From Propionibacteriaceae bacterium (GTDB lineage Bacteria > Actinomycetota > Actinomycetes > Propionibacteriales > Propionibacteriaceae): 5,606 nt of DNA. Position 1 is the first letter of the stretch. The number at the start of each line of letters is the position of its first letter. Positions 1-4,348 of this stretch are shown one piece after another. A program made the translations under genes and the position numbers. The stretch spans positions 1 to 5,606 of the forward strand of contig JAUNUL010000200.1 of NCBI GenBank assembly GCA_030538175.1, in the 5' to 3' direction. The notes below the pieces were generated by a model. The model made no database searches and was not told the origin of the DNA. It saw only the letters and a list, made by a program, of their open reading frames with translations.

Positions 1-464
1 CCGAATGGTCCGGGCACACCGACGCTGCGCCCCTTGAGATCGGCGGCCGACTGGATCGGGGAGTCCTGCGGCACAACGAGGACCACCGGGTATTCCTGGT
101 AATAGGTCGCCACGCTGACCAGCGGCACGCCTTGGGAGCGGGCCTGCATGAACTCCGCGCCGCCGGCGTACACCATGTCCTCCTGGCCCGCCTGAATCGC
201 ACCGAAGAGCTGCTCATTCGCACCATGATGGCGCAGAGTGACGTCCAACCCGGCGTCAGTGAAATAGCCCTTTTCCGCGGCCACATAGAACGGGGCGAAT
301 TGGATGTCCGGCGTATAGGTCAGGCCGAGGGTGAACTTCTGCGTGGCCTGGGTCGAGCCGCCCGGGCTGGTGCCCGACGGCTGTTGCTGACAGGCCACCA
401 CGCCGAAACCGGCGGTGACCAGACCGGCAGCAGTGAGGGTGCGGAGGAAGTGACGGCGGTTCAT
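1..464 (-). CDS. ribY: ABC transporter substrate-binding lipoprotein, NMT1/THI5-like, probable riboflavin-binding RibY (partial, C-terminus off window)
   Basis: Extracytoplasmic solute-binding component of an ABC importer; only the first 154 residues are present. It opens with a twin-arginine-like signal (N-R-R-H-F-L-R at residues 2-8), then a hydrophobic stretch and a lipobox VVAC with Cys25 as the likely lipidated residue, so it is probably a Tat-exported, membrane-anchored lipoprotein. After a Gly/Ser/Gln/Thr linker, the mature part starts the NMT1/THI5-type fold: FAPFYVAAEKGYF (57-69), AGLDV, LRHHG (77-81) and the first-lobe segment ADLKGRSVGVPGP. The ATG overlaps the permease stop codon as ATGA (461-464), and AGGAG sits 4 bases upstream, so the two genes are translationally coupled. 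Proteins with this fold bind pyrimidines, nitrate or sulfonates as well. The flavin assignment is inferred mainly from the FMN riboswitch at the operon head, plus resemblance from memory to RibY-like proteins. A hydroxymethylpyrimidine-binding ThiY-like protein is the main alternative. Confidence 0.8.
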   Translation of the reverse strand, partial: MNRRHFLRTLTAAGLVTAGFGVVACQQQPSGTSPGGSTQATQKFTLGLTYTPDIQFAPFYVAAEKGYFTDAGLDVTLRHHGANEQLFGAIQAGQEDMVYAGGAEFMQARSQGVPLVSVATYYQEYPVVLVVPQDSPIQSAADLKGRSVGVPGPF

Positions 465-1429
465 GCGACTCCTGATTCGAGGGTGTACGCGCGGGGGTCC
501 CGCGGGCTGGGGGCGGTGCCGGGTGCGGACGGGCGGAGCGAGGTCACGGGGGCGAAGGTGTCCCGATCCAGAACCGTGGGGGCGTTATCGGACGGCTCAA
601 CCTCGACGATTGCGGGCGCCTGCCTGCCGCGAGTAGTGCGACGGTCGGCGACGGGGCGCAATGGGTCGGTGAGCGCTTCGATGACGAGCATCGCCATATA
701 GATGACGATCGCGATCAGGCAGAGCATGACGAGCGTGGCGAACAACCCTGTGGTGTCCACGGACGCCGCCTGCACCGAGAGGACCATGCCAAGGCCATGA
801 CCGCCCATGACGAACTCGCCCACAACAGCACCGGTCACCGACAGCGTGAACCCGTTACGGAGGCCGGTGAGCACGGCCGGCAGCGCCAGCGGCCACTCGA
901 TGAACCGCAGCATCGCGAGCCCATTCGCACCGTCGAGTTGGGCAGCTTCGAGGACTTCTGGGTCGATGGTCCGCAGGCCCAGGACCGTCGCCAGCACGAC
1001 CGGGAAAAACACCAGCAACGCGCACAGCAACATGATGGGCAACAGACCATAACCGACCCAGATGACCAGCAGCGGCGCGATGGCGATGGCGGGGACGGCT
1101 TGGGAAGCAGCGAGGTAGGGCGAGACCGCCGCCTCGGCGAGCCGCGCCCGCGCAATCAGATACCCCATGGGCAGGGCGACGAGCATCGCCAACAGACAAC
1201 CCAGCAGGGCCTCGAGGATGGTGATCCCGGCGTACTGCAACAAGGCACCCGAGGCGAAGTCCGTGGCGAACCGGGTGAAGACCTTCACGGGCGGGGGCAA
1301 GAGTGTGGGTGCCACCATCCCGGCGGCGGTCACCGCCTGCCAGGCCAACAGGACAACCGCGCCGAGGGCGAGCGGGGCCACCACGCGCACCGATCGCCGC
1401 GTCCGCGGATGGGTGTTCCGATCCGACAT
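461..1429 (-). CDS. ribX: ABC transporter permease, SsuC/TauC-like family, probable riboflavin permease RibX
   Basis: Integral membrane channel subunit of 322 residues. A first membrane segment lies near residues 15-38. The permease core spans about 65-255, with several hydrophobic helices and the cytoplasmic EAA loop at 161-180 (EAAQLDGANG, then a Pro), which docks on the ATPase. Roughly the last 65 residues form a hydrophilic Pro/Asp/Arg-rich tail unusual for the family. I chose the ATG at 1429 because a strong purine ribosome site (GAGGGGAG) ends 4 bases before it. The frame stays open upstream to a TTG at 1555, but that extension lies inside the riboswitch leader and lacks a ribosome site. 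The stop overlaps the ribY start by 4 bases. No ATPase gene is seen; it may lie beyond the left edge, be encoded elsewhere, or be shared, as described for RibXY-type systems. The family is certain; the flavin substrate is inferred from the FMN riboswitch upstream. Confidence 0.85.
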   Translation of the reverse strand: MSDRNTHPRTRRSVRVVAPLALGAVVLLAWQAVTAAGMVAPTLLPPPVKVFTRFATDFASGALLQYAGITILEALLGCLLAMLVALPMGYLIARARLAEAAVSPYLAASQAVPAIAIAPLLVIWVGYGLLPIMLLCALLVFFPVVLATVLGLRTIDPEVLEAAQLDGANGLAMLRFIEWPLALPAVLTGLRNGFTLSVTGAVVGEFVMGGHGLGMVLSVQAASVDTTGLFATLVMLCLIAIVIYMAMLVIEALTDPLRPVADRRTTRGRQAPAIVEVEPSDNAPTVLDRDTFAPVTSLRPSAPGTAPSPRDPRAYTLESGVA

Positions 1430-1430
1430 C

Positions 1431-1461
1431 CTGCTCCCCTCGCCGTGCGCGCCGGGGTCAG
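1431..1461 (-). promoter_or_regulatory. ribX ribosome binding site inside a candidate sequestering hairpin
   Basis: On the minus strand CUGACCCC (1461-1454) can pair with GGGGAGCAG (1439-1431). CCCC pairs with GGGG and CUG with CAG, with a small A / AG internal loop and a 14-base apical loop. The paired GGGGAG is the ribosome binding site of the permease ATG at 1429, so this helix would block translation initiation. The pairing is read directly from the sequence; its use as the OFF state of the upstream FMN riboswitch is inference and has not been energy-tested. Confidence 0.5.
1452..1461 (-). promoter_or_regulatory. Candidate anti-aptamer switching segment of the FMN riboswitch leader
   Basis: The minus-strand segment CUGACCCCGG is complementary over 10 bases (one G-U pair) to CCGGGGUCGG at 1695-1686. 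That target forms the 5' strands of aptamer helices P2 and P3. The same segment also contributes the 5' arm of the hairpin hiding the ribX ribosome site, so the two pairings exclude each other. This fits a translational ON/OFF switch. GC-rich DNA raises the odds of chance complementarity, so this is a structural hypothesis. Confidence 0.45.
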
Positions 1462-1562
1462 GACGGATGTGGATACGACGGAAGCGATACGCCAATAACG
1501 CCGCCATGGCGATGAGCATGCGGTCGATGACCAGCACGCCCTTGGCGTACAACAAACGTCGC

Positions 1563-1700
1563 GTGCGCCTCCCATCCGGACTTTAACCGTCGGTACCGGA
1601 ATTGCCTGGCACGAGCCAGACTCACCGGTTCAACCAACCCCTTGCGGGATTGGGTCGCGGACTATACCGCCGGTTCGGACTTTCACCGACCCCGGAGCAC
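1563..1700 (-). promoter_or_regulatory. FMN riboswitch (RFN element) aptamer
   Basis: A complete flavin mononucleotide-sensing aptamer on the minus strand. In order it shows: P1 5' strand GUGC (1700-1697); P2 5' strand GGGUC; the P3 hairpin CGGUGAAAGUCCG; the core ACCGGCGGUAUAGUCCGCGA; the P2 3' strand GACCC; a variable arm with an 8-bp stem closed by a GCAA tetraloop (1653-1634); UUGAACCGGUGAG; an expanded arm with an inner CUGGC/GCCAG stem; CAAUUCCGG; ACCGACGGUUAAAGUCCGGAUGGGAGG-type 3' core; and P1 3' strand GCAC (1566-1563). These are the conserved blocks of the RFN family, with no missing helix. It lies 133 bases upstream of the ribX start and in the same orientation, so it should lower expression of the flavin transporter when FMN is plentiful. 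No oligo-U terminator is visible after it, which favours control of translation. Confidence 0.96.
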
Positions 1701-1715
1701 TTGTTTGCTGGCACC

Positions 1716-1721
1716 AGCATA
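1716..1721 (-). promoter_or_regulatory. Possible -10 box for the riboswitch-ribXY transcript
   Basis: TATGCT on the minus strand lies 15 bases before the first aptamer base, a suitable place for a -10 element starting transcription near 1709. I see no convincing -35 hexamer at 16-18 bases spacing, so this is weak. The riboswitch still needs some promoter between the vapC stop and base 1700, or read-through from vapBC. Confidence 0.3.
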
Positions 1722-1731
1722 TCCCGCTGCA

Positions 1732-1749
1732 CCGGGGCATGCACCCCGG
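1732..1749 (-). terminator. GC-rich hairpin between vapC and the FMN riboswitch, possible terminator
   Basis: A 6-bp all-GC stem (CCGGGG / CCCCGG) with a 6-base loop sits 29 bases after the vapC stop and ahead of the riboswitch. It could end or attenuate vapBC transcription and insulate the flavin transporter. There is no U-tract on either strand, so it is not a classical intrinsic terminator. The rest of the 1701-1778 gap holds nothing else I can identify apart from the possible -10 box. Confidence 0.3.
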
Positions 1750-1778
1750 GAGTTCCACGGGGTGGGAGAACCACATGA

Positions 1779-2165
1779 TCACAGCGCTGACACGACGTCC
1801 GTGTGCGTGAAGTCCTCACCGACGAACAGCAAGGGCTCACCAGTGACCACGGAAAGGGCATAGGCGAAGCAATCGCCGAAGTTCAACCTGGCCGGCGACC
1901 CCGACCCCCGCCCGAAACGCCGATAGGCGACACGAGCAATGCGGGCCTGCTGCTCGGTCACCGGCTGCAGCGTGATCCCGAGAACCTCGACCAACTCGTC
2001 GAGACGCGCACCATGTGACGTCGACCGCGCGTCGGCGACGATCCCGACTTCCAACCACGACGCCACCGACATCCGAAGTGGCCCTTTCGCAGCAGCCAAC
2101 ATGATGGCGCCAGCCTTGGGCTCGCGCTCGAGAATGGCCATGATCGCGGATGAATCGACGATCAC
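1779..2165 (-). CDS. vapC: VapC family PIN-domain ribonuclease toxin
   Basis: Toxin of a type II toxin-antitoxin pair, 128 residues, the usual VapC length. VapC proteins are Mg2+/Mn2+-dependent endoribonucleases that cut specific RNAs, often tRNA or rRNA, and slow translation. The PIN-domain acidic residues are visible: Asp4 in IVDSSA, Glu39 in SWLEVGIV, Asp98 in NFGDCFAYAL, and Asp118/Asp123 in GEDFTHTDV. The active site therefore looks intact. The GTG start at 2165 overlaps the vapB stop codon as GTGA (2162-2165), which sets the start and implies translational coupling; an upstream in-frame extension would run through vapB in another frame and is unlikely. The sequence between residues 85 and 123 (FGRG, then NFGDCFAYAL and FTHTDV) matches a common actinobacterial VapC subgroup. 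The RNA target cannot be read from the sequence. Confidence 0.93.
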   Translation of the reverse strand: MIVDSSAIMAILEREPKAGAIMLAAAKGPLRMSVASWLEVGIVADARSTSHGARLDELVEVLGITLQPVTEQQARIARVAYRRFGRGSGSPARLNFGDCFAYALSVVTGEPLLFVGEDFTHTDVVSAL

Positions 2166-2431
2166 TGAGGCAACCCGGAGGCATCGTCGAACAGGTCCTC
2201 CACGGCCCGGATCTCGCGATCGGCGTCGCCCGGGGTCTGCCTGTAGGCCCGGGCCACCTCCCACACCAGATCAACCCGGGACTGGAGCCCGGCCGCCTCC
2301 GGGTCGACGTCATGGGCCTCAAGCAAACACTCGAGGGCCTCCTCGATCGCTCCGGTTTGGGTCTTCCCTGTCCCCTGAGCAGCACGCTTGGCGAGCGCGT
2401 GAACCCGCTCGTTCTTGATATTCAACCCCAT
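2162..2431 (-). CDS. vapB: VapB family antitoxin, PSK-transcription-factor (Rv0623-like) type
   Basis: Antitoxin of 89 residues paired with the PIN toxin downstream. The N-terminal 40 or so residues (MGLNIKNERV, then LAKRA and KTQTGAIEEALE) match the ribbon-helix-helix-like DNA-binding pattern of the VapB/PSK family, in which a short beta strand inserts into the operator. The C-terminal half should wrap the toxin and block its active site. The ATG at 2431 fits the conserved MGLNIK opening. An AGGAGG ribosome site lies about 13 bases upstream, longer than usual, and sits inside a palindrome. The gene starts 39 bases after the menB stop on the same strand, so it could be read from menB transcripts as well as its own promoter. 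VapBC complexes usually repress their own operon. Confidence 0.9.
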   Translation of the reverse strand: MGLNIKNERVHALAKRAAQGTGKTQTGAIEEALECLLEAHDVDPEAAGLQSRVDLVWEVARAYRQTPGDADREIRAVEDLFDDASGLPQ

Positions 2432-2458
2432 GGGCAGAAGTCTACCTCCTGCCCTTGG
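2428..2458 (-). promoter_or_regulatory. 31-bp imperfect palindrome over the vapB start: candidate VapBC operator / RNA hairpin
   Basis: On the minus strand, outer arms CCAAGGGCAG and CTGCCCATGG match at 9 of 10 positions. The pairing continues inward as GAG / CTT with one G-U, leaving a 5-base loop GTAGA. The 5' arm and loop contain the AGGAGG ribosome site and the 3' arm contains the vapB ATG. As DNA it resembles the dyad operators bound by antitoxin dimers. As RNA in a transcript from menB it would hide the vapB start. The palindrome is directly seen; either function is inferred. Confidence 0.55.
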
Positions 2459-2470
2459 TCTCGGGGTAGA

Positions 2471-3388
2471 TCAGAAGTAGTACGGGAAACGTGACCAGTC
2501 CGGGTCCCGCTTCTCCAGGAACGAGTCCCGACCCTCCACCGCTTCATCGGTCATGTACGCCAACCGCGTCGTCTCGCCAGCGAACACCTGCTGACCCACG
2601 AGCCCGTCGTCGATGGCATTGAAGGCAAATTTCAGCATTCGCTGGGCCGTCGGGGACTTGCCGCAGATCTTGGCGGCCCATTCCAGTGCGGTGATTTCCA
2701 GCTCGTCGTGCGGCACAACCTTGTTCACCATGCCCATGCGATAGGCATCCTCAGCGGAATATTCATCGCCCAGGAAGAAGATCTCGCGGGCAAATTTCTG
2801 CCCGACCTGGCGCGCGAGGTAGGCCGAGCCATAGCCCGCATCGAACGAGCCCACATCGGCATCGGTCTGCTTGAACTTTGCATGCTCGGCGCTGGCCAGC
2901 GACAGGTCGCTGACGACGTGCAGTGAGTGCCCGCCCCCAGCGGCCCAGCCGTTGACGAGCGCGATGACGACCTTCGGCATGAAGCGGATCAGTCGCTGCA
3001 CCTCAAGGATGTGCAGCCGCCCGGCCCGGGCCTGGTCCAGCGTGTCGGCGGTCTCACCCAGGGCGGGGCGACCCTGGTCGTCGGCCTGGGCGTACTGATA
3101 ACCCGAACGACCGCGAATCCGCTGATCCCCACCCGAGCAGAACGACCAGACCCCGTCCTTGGGCGCGGGGCCGTTGCCGGTGAGCAGGACGCATCCGATA
3201 TCCGGGCTCATCCGGGCGTGGTCGAGCGCGGTATAGAGCTCATCGACCGTGTGCGGACGGAACGCGTTGCGCACCTCAGGACGGTCGAAGGCGATGCGGA
3301 CCGCGGGCACGCCCTTGGCGCGGTGATAGGTGATGTCAGTGAAGTCGAACCCGTCAACGGGTTCCCAATGCTCGGGATAGAAGGTCAC
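2471..3388 (-). CDS. menB: 1,4-dihydroxy-2-naphthoyl-CoA synthase MenB
   Basis: Crotonase-fold enzyme of 305 residues that closes the ring of O-succinylbenzoyl-CoA to give 1,4-dihydroxy-2-naphthoyl-CoA in menaquinone (vitamin K2) biosynthesis; cytoplasmic and usually hexameric. CoA-binding and oxyanion-hole segments are seen: FCSGGDQRIRG (83-93) and VNGWAAGGGHSLH (145-157). Catalytic residues match the known mycobacterial Asp185/Asp192/Tyr287 as Asp176 (TDADVG), Asp183 (SFDAGYG) and Tyr278 (AYMTDE), all at the same 9-residue offset. The C-terminal DEAVEGRDSFLEKR and the RFPYYF end are typical of full-length MenB. Start is GTG at 3388; no other start codon occurs upstream in frame before the previous gene, and no ribosome site is obvious. 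It follows the beta-helix gene by 34 bases and precedes vapBC by 39. No other men gene is in the window. The organism therefore probably uses menaquinone for respiration. Confidence 0.97.
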   Translation of the reverse strand: MTFYPEHWEPVDGFDFTDITYHRAKGVPAVRIAFDRPEVRNAFRPHTVDELYTALDHARMSPDIGCVLLTGNGPAPKDGVWSFCSGGDQRIRGRSGYQYAQADDQGRPALGETADTLDQARAGRLHILEVQRLIRFMPKVVIALVNGWAAGGGHSLHVVSDLSLASAEHAKFKQTDADVGSFDAGYGSAYLARQVGQKFAREIFFLGDEYSAEDAYRMGMVNKVVPHDELEITALEWAAKICGKSPTAQRMLKFAFNAIDDGLVGQQVFAGETTRLAYMTDEAVEGRDSFLEKRDPDWSRFPYYF

Positions 3389-3395
3389 CGGACTA

Positions 3396-3401
3396 GATAT
3401 A
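3396..3401 (-). promoter_or_regulatory. Possible -10 box of a leaderless menB transcript
   Basis: TATATC on the minus strand lies in the only AT-rich patch of the 34-base gap, 7 bases before the menB GTG. No Shine-Dalgarno sequence precedes that GTG. This arrangement fits a leaderless mRNA starting at or next to the start codon, which is frequent in Actinomycetota. No clear -35 box is present, so read-through from the upstream gene is an alternative. Confidence 0.3.
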
Positions 3402-3422
3402 TCCCGTCCCGTCTGGGGGCAG

Positions 3423-4244
3423 CTAGTCCGGGTCGTCCTCGGTCCGGACGTCCATCGACTGATTGCCGTGGGCGAGGTTGTTGAGCATCGTCACGCTGGA
3501 GGTGTCCACGTGGATGCCGTCCCCGCGGTTGCCGACAGCCTCGTTGCTCTCCAGGTGGGCTTCTTCGACTTCCTTGCCGACGAAGATGCCATCGGCGTTG
3601 TTGGTGACGACATTGCGGACAATCGCGACGCCGCGGACGTTGTCGAAGGCCCCGATCCCGTGCCGGGCGCTGCCGGTGACCGTGTTCAACTCAACAAAGT
3701 TGCGGGTCGTGTATCCGCCGATCGAGATCCCCCAGTTCGCATCTTGAACGGTATTCCGCGTCACCAGGGTGTTCGTCGTGGCACCCAACCGGATCCCGTC
3801 GCGCCCAGAGGCTGTGACCGTGTTGCGTTCGATGGTGTGATAGCCGCCGCCACCGACGTTGATCCCGCGATCGACCGCGTTGACGGTCAGCCCGGAGACC
3901 CCCACGCGCATCGACTGCAGCACATCGACACCCCGATCGAACCCGGCGATCGACCCGTTGCGAACTACCACGTGGTGTTGGCTGTCGATGCGCACGCCGA
4001 CCCGTCCGCCCGTGCCGTCACCACTGATCGTGAAGCCGCCCAGGTCGAGGACCACCGGCTCACCCTCGGTCCCGCTGGCCCCGATCGTGAGGCCATCACC
4101 GCTCGCGCAGTCCAGGTCATGGGTCAGTTGGGCGCTCGCCGTGATGACGGTGCCACAGGTCACCTCATCAGCCGCATGCGCCGGCAGCGCCCACGCACCC
4201 CCTGGGCCGAGGGTGGCCACCAGGACCAACGCTCGAAGTCGCAC
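3423..4244 (-). CDS. Secreted right-handed parallel beta-helix repeat protein (NosD/pectate-lyase-like fold), function unknown
   Basis: A 273-residue exported protein. Residues 1-24 form a Sec signal peptide: Arg-rich start, hydrophobic core ALVLVATLGPGG, and an AHA cleavage site before ADEV. From about residue 85 on, coils of some 22-24 residues repeat the N-x-V/I ... G-I-x-V/L pattern (for example ERNTVTASGRDGIRLG, then TRNTVQDANWGISIGG, ELNTVTGSARHGIGAF, VRNVVTNNADGIFVG, ESNEAVGNRGDGIHVD). This is the signature of right-handed beta-helix (PbH1) repeats. Cys30 and Cys46 could form a disulfide near the N-terminal cap. No catalytic signature of a polysaccharide lyase or hydrolase could be recognised, and the acidic tail EDDPD ends the last coil. 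The GTG at 4244 is preferred because GGAGG lies 5 bases upstream; GTG at 4250 and TTG at 4256 are in-frame alternatives. Carbohydrate binding or processing at the cell surface is plausible but unproven. Confidence 0.88.
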   Translation of the reverse strand: MRLRALVLVATLGPGGAWALPAHAADEVTCGTVITASAQLTHDLDCASGDGLTIGASGTEGEPVVLDLGGFTISGDGTGGRVGVRIDSQHHVVVRNGSIAGFDRGVDVLQSMRVGVSGLTVNAVDRGINVGGGGYHTIERNTVTASGRDGIRLGATTNTLVTRNTVQDANWGISIGGYTTRNFVELNTVTGSARHGIGAFDNVRGVAIVRNVVTNNADGIFVGKEVEEAHLESNEAVGNRGDGIHVDTSSVTMLNNLAHGNQSMDVRTEDDPD

Positions 4245-4256
4245 TGACACCTCCAA

Positions 4257-4286
4257 ATTTTAACTCCACTGATCCCAGCAGGGCAA
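4257..4286 (-). promoter_or_regulatory. Candidate promoter of the beta-helix gene
   Basis: On the minus strand TTGCCC (4286-4281) and TAAAAT (4262-4257) are separated by 18 bases and match the housekeeping -35/-10 consensus at 4 and 5 of 6 positions. Transcription would begin close to the GTG at 4250, giving a very short or leaderless mRNA. If so, the alternative start GTG at 4250 would become more likely than 4244. Confidence 0.4.
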
Positions 4287-4290
4287 AAAC

Positions 4291-4319
4291 CTGAACGCAA
4301 GCCATGAATTTCTTATGTG
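4291..4319 (+). promoter_or_regulatory. Weak candidate promoter of dinB
   Basis: CTGAAC (4291-4296) and TATGTG (4314-4319) are spaced by 17 bases in the divergent intergenic region, which would give a leader of about 23 bases. Each hexamer matches consensus at only about half its positions. No mycobacterial-type LexA box (TCGAAC, 4 bases, GTTCGA) is visible between 4245 and 4348, so SOS control is not supported by this stretch. Confidence 0.25.
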
Positions 4320-4348
4320 GACGGAACTCTCCGGTCCAGACAGGCAGA

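Noticed and set aside
132..701. Plus-strand open frame of 189 codons
   Set aside because: Runs antisense across the ribY/ribX junction, both of which have clear family matches; no ribosome site or domain.
797..1498. Plus-strand open frame of 233 codons rich in Gln, Asp, Arg and His
   Set aside because: Antisense shadow of the permease gene; composition is low-complexity and resembles no protein family.
1430..1555. In-frame N-terminal extension of the permease from a TTG at 1555, giving 42 extra hydrophobic and basic residues
   Set aside because: It lies in the riboswitch leader, has no ribosome site, and the ATG at 1429 has a strong one. The open frame is likely chance in GC-rich DNA.
1555..1710. 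Thiamine pyrophosphate riboswitch, considered because NMT1/THI5-type transporters are often TPP-controlled
   Set aside because: The conserved TPP core (CUGAGA and ACCUGAUC blocks) is absent, whereas the FMN core blocks are all present.
3468..4247. Plus-strand open frame of 259 codons opposite the beta-helix gene
   Set aside because: Exact antisense shadow of a gene with signal peptide and repeat structure; its Asp/Arg/Ala-rich translation is typical of reverse frames in GC-rich DNA.
4245..4348. LexA/SOS box upstream of dinB
   Set aside because: No TCGAAC-4-GTTCGA or similar dyad found; only a weak imperfect GGAC/GTCC repeat near 4320-4338.
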